A stretch of 11,256 nt of DNA from Desulfobacula sp. (lineage in GTDB: Bacteria; Desulfobacterota; Desulfobacteria; Desulfobacterales; Desulfobacteraceae). Under the pieces are notes generated by a model, which saw nothing but the letters and a program-made list of their open reading frames with translations, was not told the DNA's origin and searched no databases. How positions within the stretch are numbered: the first letter of the stretch is position 1; every line of letters begins with the position of its first letter. Made by a program: the position numbers and the translations under genes. The stretch is from assembly GCA_027858355.1 (NCBI GenBank), contig JAQICW010000011.1, forward strand, positions 1 through 11,256, written 5' to 3'. Positions 6,865-11,256 of this stretch are shown here, in pieces.

Positions 6865-8013
6865 ATGAAAATTCTAATAGCAGGAGGAGACGGTTATCTT
6901 GGATGGCCCACAGCCATGAATCTTTCAGCAAAGGGCCATGATGTCCTGGTTGTGGACAACTACCTGAGACGGGAAATGGCATTAAAGGAAGATTCCGAAC
7001 CCTTATTCCCGGTTCCCAATTTACTGGAACGATCAAAGATCTGGGAACAAAAAACAGGGAATATAATTCAAGTTCTTATTGGAGATTTAACCCTTTGGGA
7101 GTTTATTGAAGGTGTGTTTAAAGATTTTTTGCCCGATGCCGTTGTACATTATGCTGAACAGCCTTCTGCCCCCTATTCCATGCTCAACAGGCAGGCAGCC
7201 AGCCTGACATTAAATAACAACCTTATGGTTACGGCCAATATTATATTTGCCGTAAAAGAATATACTCCAGATGCTCAGATTGTTAAGATTGGGACAATGG
7301 GTGAGTATGGAACACCAAATATTGATATTGAAGAGGGCTGGATTGATATTGAGAGTAAGGGACGCAGGGATAAATTTCTCTTTCCCCGCCAGGCAGGAAG
7401 CCTTTATCACACAACCAAAATCATGGATACAGATCTTCTCTGGTATTATGTCCGCATGTGGGGACTGCGGGTAACGGATTTGATGCAGGGCCCTGTGTAT
7501 GGAATTTTTACAGATGAGAATCAGTCAGATGAAAGGCTTTTACCTTTTTTCAGCTATGATGAACTTTTTGGTACGGTATTGAATAGATTTGTTGTTCAGG
7601 CTGTTGCGGGCTATCCTTTGACCGTTTATGGCAAAGGAGGTCAGACAAGGGGTTATTTGAATATTAAGGATACCCTTGAATGTGTCAGGCTTTCCCTTGA
7701 AAACCCTGCAGATAAAGGTGAGTTGAAAATATTCAATCAATTAACAGAAACATTCACCGTTAACCAATTGGCTGAAAAGGTCAGAATAGCAGGAAAAGAG
7801 CTGGGAATTGATGTGGAAATACAGAATCTTGATAATCCCAGAAAAGAGCTGGAAGAACATTATTATAACCCGGTATATACGGGCCTGGTTGAGCTTGGAC
7901 TTGAACCCAATTTTCTTACAATGGATGTCCTTGTCGAAATGATGTCTTTTGTGATAAAGCATAGAAGTAAAATAGATAAAGAGCGGATTTTCAGAGGTGT
8001 AAAATGGGCTTGA
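6865..8013 (+). CDS. sqdB: UDP-sulfoquinovose synthase family protein (SQD1/SqdB/Agl3-like)
   Basis: The protein is 382 aa from the ATG at 6865, 4 nt after the previous stop; upstream in-frame starts would add residues before MKILIAGGDGYLG and overlap the preceding gene. I recognise it from close similarity to plant SQD1: GGDGYLGW (7-14), VVHYAEQPSAPYSM, the near-diagnostic KIGTMGEYGTPNIDIEEG, a YHTTK motif, VYGKGGQTRGYL and NPRKELEEHYYN. Catalytic residues T144, Y181 and K185 match the SQD1 Thr-Tyr-Lys set (T145, Y182, K186) with an offset of one. The known reaction converts UDP-glucose plus sulfite, with bound NAD+, to UDP-sulfoquinovose. In plants and phototrophs this feeds sulfolipid (SQDG), and in Sulfolobus it feeds an S-layer N-glycan. 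Here no SQDG synthase is adjacent and the neighbours are glycan genes, so a sulfonated glycan sugar is the better guess. The symbol follows the bacterial name; a related but different substrate is possible. Confidence 0.9.
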   Translation: MKILIAGGDGYLGWPTAMNLSAKGHDVLVVDNYLRREMALKEDSEPLFPVPNLLERSKIWEQKTGNIIQVLIGDLTLWEFIEGVFKDFLPDAVVHYAEQPSAPYSMLNRQAASLTLNNNLMVTANIIFAVKEYTPDAQIVKIGTMGEYGTPNIDIEEGWIDIESKGRRDKFLFPRQAGSLYHTTKIMDTDLLWYYVRMWGLRVTDLMQGPVYGIFTDENQSDERLLPFFSYDELFGTVLNRFVVQAVAGYPLTVYGKGGQTRGYLNIKDTLECVRLSLENPADKGELKIFNQLTETFTVNQLAEKVRIAGKELGIDVEIQNLDNPRKELEEHYYNPVYTGLVELGLEPNFLTMDVLVEMMSFVIKHRSKIDKERIFRGVKWA

Positions 8014-8978
8014 ATTGGCTGATTACAGGCGGCTGCGGATTTATCGGAAGAAATCTTGTGAAAAACCTTCTTACTGAGGAGGGACATGGGATCAGAATTA
8101 TTGATAATCTTTCTGTGGGAACCAAAGAAGACTTAAGCCAGGTTTGTTCCCCAGGGGATATTGAATTTATTCAAGGGGATATTCTGGACGCTGATCTTAT
8201 GGTTCAAGCGGCTAAAGGAATTGACGTGATTGTTCACCTTGCTGCCAATACAGGTGTAGCCCCTTCGGTTCAAGATCCTAGAAGTGACTGTCTTACAAAT
8301 GTCATTGGTACTTTAAATAGTCTTGAAGCGGCAAGATTTAATCATGTCAAACGCTTTGTTTTTGCTTCAAGCGGAGCGCCTGCCGGAGAGTGTGAACCTC
8401 CAATAACCGAGACCATGCCTCCACGGCCTGTTTCTCCCTACGGGGCAAGCAAACTGGCTGGGGAAGGGTATTGCTCAGCATTTTTCAGGTCATTTGGCAT
8501 TGAAACCATTGCCCTGCGATTTGGTAATGTATATGGAGAATATTCAGGGCATAAGGACAGTGTTGTAGCAAAATTTATTAAATATCTGATGAACAATAAA
8601 CCCCTTGAAATCTATGGAGACGGTTCCCAGACAAGGGATTTTATCTATATAGCGGATTTGATAAAAGCGGTCCGGTGCGCTGCCATTGCCCAGGGGGTTG
8701 GGGGTGAGATTTTTCAGATTGCAACCAACAGGGAAACAAGTGTTAAAGAGATGGCTGATATCATTATTGACCAATTTAAAAACGCACAATTTAAAAACGA
8801 ACAGCCTGAAAAAGGACAATCAAAACCTGATATCCAGGTGCAGTATTCTGAAAAAAGAACAGGAGATGTTCAAAGAAATTATTCAGACACATCAAAGGCA
8901 AGAAAAATGTTAAAATGGTCATCTGAAACGGAATTGAAAACAGGCATTGAAAAAACAATTCAATGGTTTTTACGGTAA
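8004..8978 (+). CDS. NAD-dependent epimerase/dehydratase (extended SDR, GalE-like)
   Basis: This 324-aa protein overlaps the previous gene by 10 nt, which suggests translational coupling. It has a Rossmann motif GGCGFIG (9-15), HLAANTGV, a serine pair in ASSGAPAGE (S122/S123) and the catalytic YGASK (Y146, K150). RFGNVYG and GDGSQTRDFIYI are typical of nucleotide-sugar epimerases and 4,6-dehydratases of the extended SDR family. The SSGAPAGE form replaces the more usual SSSxVYG and marks a subgroup often seen in polysaccharide clusters. A C4 epimerase role on a UDP-sugar is plausible, but substrate and reaction cannot be fixed. A lysine/glutamine-rich insertion near residues 257-275 contains a duplicated pentapeptide. 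It is the third enzyme of the operon. Confidence 0.85.
   Translation: MGLNWLITGGCGFIGRNLVKNLLTEEGHGIRIIDNLSVGTKEDLSQVCSPGDIEFIQGDILDADLMVQAAKGIDVIVHLAANTGVAPSVQDPRSDCLTNVIGTLNSLEAARFNHVKRFVFASSGAPAGECEPPITETMPPRPVSPYGASKLAGEGYCSAFFRSFGIETIALRFGNVYGEYSGHKDSVVAKFIKYLMNNKPLEIYGDGSQTRDFIYIADLIKAVRCAAIAQGVGGEIFQIATNRETSVKEMADIIIDQFKNAQFKNEQPEKGQSKPDIQVQYSEKRTGDVQRNYSDTSKARKMLKWSSETELKTGIEKTIQWFLR
8772..8799 (+). repeat. Short tandem repeat (15-bp period, two copies) in the epimerase gene
   Basis: The 13-mer caatttaaaaacg occurs at 8772-8784 and 8787-8799, giving QFKNA-QFKNE in protein. It lies in a charged, low-complexity segment between conserved parts of the epimerase. This looks like a recent in-frame duplication in a surface loop. 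Confidence 0.7.
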
Positions 8979-9011
8979 AATTTTAAAAAATTATATTTGG
9001 AGATTATATCA

Positions 9012-10007
9012 ATGCGGGTACTGGTTACTGGTGGTGCAGGATATATAGGTTCTCTTGTTGTGGAAGAGCTTTTGAAAAATGGACATAAACCTGTTGTGTT
9101 TGATCTGTTTAACTGGGGTAAGGTGTCAATTCAGGCCTTTGACGGGAAAATAGAACTTTTTGAAGGGGATTGCAGGAATTCAAGGGATATCATTTATGCA
9201 CTTGAAGGAATTGACGGCATTATCCACCTTGCCGGGATTGTGGGAGAGTTTGCCTGTCAAAGCAATCACAAGGCTCATTTTTCCATTAATGTTGAAAGTA
9301 CACGAACCCTGATTAACTGCTGTACAGATCCTGAGCTTGAGCTTGTCCGGGATTTTGTATATGCCTCTTCCTGTTCTGTGTATGGAAATGTCAAAGGATT
9401 GTACCAGGAAGTAACCGAAGATACACCTGTAGCGCCTCTTTCTGACTATGCCCATGCAAAACTTCGGTCTGAAAACATTATACTTGATAAGGGAAGGCAA
9501 TTATCCCATTTCCATCCTACAATCTTAAGATTGACAACGGTATTTGGCTGGTCCCATCGGCCCAGACTGGATCTTGTGACCAACCTGTTCGCCTATACTG
9601 CCTGGAAACAGGGTAAAATGAGTATTTTCGGAGATGGTTTGCAATATCGTTCTCTTATTCATGTCCGGGATATTGCCAGGGCCTTGGTACAGACCCTGGA
9701 AGCGCCGAGATATATGCGTGACGGCAAAATTTTTCATCTGGGAGAAGAATCCAACAATCGCACAGTAAAAGAGATCGCAGAAGCTGTGCAGAAGATCATT
9801 CCCAACGCTGAAATTCTGATGAGCGATTCAAAACCCTCAGACAGAAGAGATTATAAAATTAATTGTCAAAAAATTAAAAATATAATCGGCTGGCAGGCGC
9901 AATACAGTGTTGAAGATGGAATAAATGAGCTGGTAGATAAATTTGAATCCATGGATATAGACTGGGATTCCTGGAAATATAGAAACAATAATTTTAAGTA
10001 TGTTTAG
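9012..10007 (+). CDS. NAD-dependent epimerase/dehydratase (second GalE-like SDR)
   Basis: The start is the ATG at 9012, backed by GGAG at 8999-9002; a TTG at 8997 would overlap that RBS. The 331-aa product has GGAGYIG (7-13), IHLAGIVGE, a serine motif YASSCSVYG (S119/S120) and the catalytic YAHAK (Y146, K150). FGDGLQYRSLIHVRDIARA is the usual nucleotide-sugar SDR signature. The family uses a tightly bound NAD to oxidise and re-reduce a UDP-, GDP- or dTDP-sugar (epimerases), or to dehydrate or reduce it. It is distinct in sequence from the two preceding SDRs, so it probably performs a separate step. It sits 33 nt after the previous gene and 14 nt before the aminotransferase, hence in the same operon. 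The substrate is unknown. Confidence 0.83.
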   Translation: MRVLVTGGAGYIGSLVVEELLKNGHKPVVFDLFNWGKVSIQAFDGKIELFEGDCRNSRDIIYALEGIDGIIHLAGIVGEFACQSNHKAHFSINVESTRTLINCCTDPELELVRDFVYASSCSVYGNVKGLYQEVTEDTPVAPLSDYAHAKLRSENIILDKGRQLSHFHPTILRLTTVFGWSHRPRLDLVTNLFAYTAWKQGKMSIFGDGLQYRSLIHVRDIARALVQTLEAPRYMRDGKIFHLGEESNNRTVKEIAEAVQKIIPNAEILMSDSKPSDRRDYKINCQKIKNIIGWQAQYSVEDGINELVDKFESMDIDWDSWKYRNNNFKYV

Positions 10008-10021
10008 ACAGGTATTGTGTG

Positions 10022-11137
10022 ATGACAGATAATTTTATCAAGGTTGCCCAGCCCTTTGTGGGAGAAGAAGAAGCAAGTGCTGTCCGGGAGGTGCTTTTAT
10101 CCGGTGAATACGTGTCCGGATTAAAAGTTGAAGCGTTTGAGAAGGCGTTTGCTGATTATATTGGTACAAAATATGCCGTTGCTGTGAGCAATGGCACGTC
10201 CGCACTTTTCATTTCCCTGGAAACCATGGGAGTGGGGCAGGGGGATGAAGTCATTGTTCCTCCTTTGACTTTTTTTGCAACCATTTCATCCATTCTTTAC
10301 CTGGGTGCAATTCCAGTCTTTGCTGACATTGATGCAGATGATCTCTGCCTTTCCTGGGAAAGTGTAAAAGAAAAAATATCGCCCAGAACAAAGGCAATTC
10401 TCCCGGTTCATCTTTTTGGTGCGCCTGCGAAAATGAATCAATTAACAACCATTGCAAGGGAAAAAAATATCCCGATCCTGGAGGATTGCGCCCAGGCCCA
10501 TGGCAGTGAGTACAAAAAAAGAAAAGTGGGGTCAATTGGAAAAGCCGGTGCGTTTTCTTTTTTTGCCACCAAGCATATGACCACGGGAGAAGGGGGAATG
10601 ATTACCACCAATGACCCTGACATAGCAAATCAAGCTAAAATCATACGAAACCATGGTATGTCCGGAAGAGATGGTCATATACGATTGGGATTCAATAACC
10701 GGATGACGGAAATACAAGCTGCTATTGGGTTGGTACAGCTGGGTAAACTGGATCAACTGAATCAAAAACGGATTGATAATTCCGAATATATTTTAAGTCG
10801 GTTGAAAGGGTTGCCATGGATAACTATTCCTGTGGGGCCATCCGATATAAAACATACGTATTTCTGGTGTCCGATTATGATAAAAGAGGAGAATGGCAAA
10901 AAGATTCAGGCCTTAAAAGACCATTTGACTGACAATGAAATTGGTTTCAGACACAGGTATCAGGAACCACTCTATCGGCAGCCGGTTTTAAAAAAAGTCG
11001 GGTTGGATTATTCAGATATTTATCTGCCCACGGTTGAGCAGGTCGCAGGGCAGGTGATCGGACTTCCGAATCATGCCGGGTTGACAAAAACTCAATTGGA
11101 CAGAATCGTTGATGTTGTAATGAACTTTTCTTGTTAA
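10022..11137 (+). CDS. DegT/DnrJ/EryC1/StrS family PLP-dependent sugar aminotransferase
   Basis: The product is 371 aa from the ATG at 10022 (ACAGG upstream at 9-nt spacing; an in-frame GTG at 10019 is an equal alternative). Family signatures are FVGEEEASAVREVLLSGEYV near the N-terminus, SNGTSAL phosphate-binding turn, ILEDCAQAHGS (Asp155, expected to contact the PLP ring nitrogen), SFFATKHMTTGEGGM with the Schiff-base Lys184, and GFNNRMTEIQAAIG. Such enzymes transfer an amino group from glutamate to a keto sugar nucleotide, usually a 4-keto-6-deoxy or 3-keto sugar. The 4,6-dehydratase at the head of the operon would supply such a substrate, so a 4-amino-4,6-dideoxy sugar is a reasonable inference. 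All catalytic residues are present, so it should be active. Confidence 0.92.
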   Translation: MTDNFIKVAQPFVGEEEASAVREVLLSGEYVSGLKVEAFEKAFADYIGTKYAVAVSNGTSALFISLETMGVGQGDEVIVPPLTFFATISSILYLGAIPVFADIDADDLCLSWESVKEKISPRTKAILPVHLFGAPAKMNQLTTIAREKNIPILEDCAQAHGSEYKKRKVGSIGKAGAFSFFATKHMTTGEGGMITTNDPDIANQAKIIRNHGMSGRDGHIRLGFNNRMTEIQAAIGLVQLGKLDQLNQKRIDNSEYILSRLKGLPWITIPVGPSDIKHTYFWCPIMIKEENGKKIQALKDHLTDNEIGFRHRYQEPLYRQPVLKKVGLDYSDIYLPTVEQVAGQVIGLPNHAGLTKTQLDRIVDVVMNFSC

Positions 11138-11149
11138 CAGGATTTTGCC

Positions 11150-11239
11150 ATGGCGGATACCTATAAAATTTTTTCCGAGAAAAATAACAATCTTGACCGG
11201 GCCGAAGCGTTTTATGGGCAAATGGACCAGGCCTGTTAA
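11150..11239 (+). CDS. Possible small ORF or remnant after the aminotransferase (29 aa)
   Basis: An ATG at 11150 follows CAGGA with 7-nt spacing and is 12 nt after the aminotransferase stop. It opens a 29-codon frame, MADTYKIFSEK...DRAEAFYGQMDQAC, ending with TAA. I do not recognise it. It could be a real short gene, the start of a longer gene broken by a frameshift, or chance. The window ends 17 nt later, so this cannot be settled. Confidence 0.25.
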   Translation: MADTYKIFSEKNNNLDRAEAFYGQMDQAC

Positions 11240-11256
11240 TATAATTTTCCCATATT

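Noticed and set aside
6865..8013. UDP-sulfoquinovose synthase as a sign of a phototroph making sulfolipid
   Set aside because: No sulfolipid glycosyltransferase or photosynthesis gene is present and all neighbours are glycan-type sugar enzymes.

Overview
The window looks like part of a Gram-negative bacterial chromosome of moderate GC content. The evidence is a lipobox lipoprotein, classical Sec signal peptides, Shine-Dalgarno sites, sigma70-like promoters and a surface-sugar operon. The style of the secreted proteins and the protein sequences would fit a Desulfobacterota (sulfate-reducer-like) genome, but that is inference and no marker gene is present to prove it. I saw no tRNA, rRNA, CRISPR array or transposase.

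Left part (1-5537): three genes for exported proteins. A minus-strand gene, cut off by the left window edge, encodes a secreted protein with an N-terminal jellyroll-like domain followed by ~108-residue repeats of fibronectin-III-like character. Divergent from it, across a ~207-bp promoter region, lie a lipoprotein metallophosphoesterase (1335-2312) and a large secreted subtilisin-family protease (~2361-5537). In the protease, tandem repeats and a PPC-like domain precede the propeptide and the catalytic domain. The repeats of the protease and of the minus-strand protein share a tryptophan-rich pattern.

Right part (5607-11137): a good sigma70-like promoter and a ~115-nt leader precede five tightly spaced same-strand genes (gaps +4, -10, +33 and +14 nt). 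They encode a UDP-HexNAc 4,6-dehydratase-like SDR, a clear UDP-sulfoquinovose synthase homologue (SQD1/SqdB/Agl3 family), two further NAD-dependent epimerase/dehydratase SDRs, and a DegT/DnrJ/EryC1/StrS PLP aminotransferase. Together they read as a nucleotide-sugar biosynthesis operon for a surface glycan. The notable point is a sulfosugar-forming enzyme embedded with 4,6-dehydratase and aminotransferase genes, with no sulfolipid (SQDG) synthase gene visible. That suggests a sulfonated sugar in an exopolysaccharide, O-antigen or glycoprotein.

Two long in-frame G tracts lie inside genes for surface functions: G8 in the protease and G9 in the first gene of the sugar operon. They are candidate slippage (phase-variation) sites.
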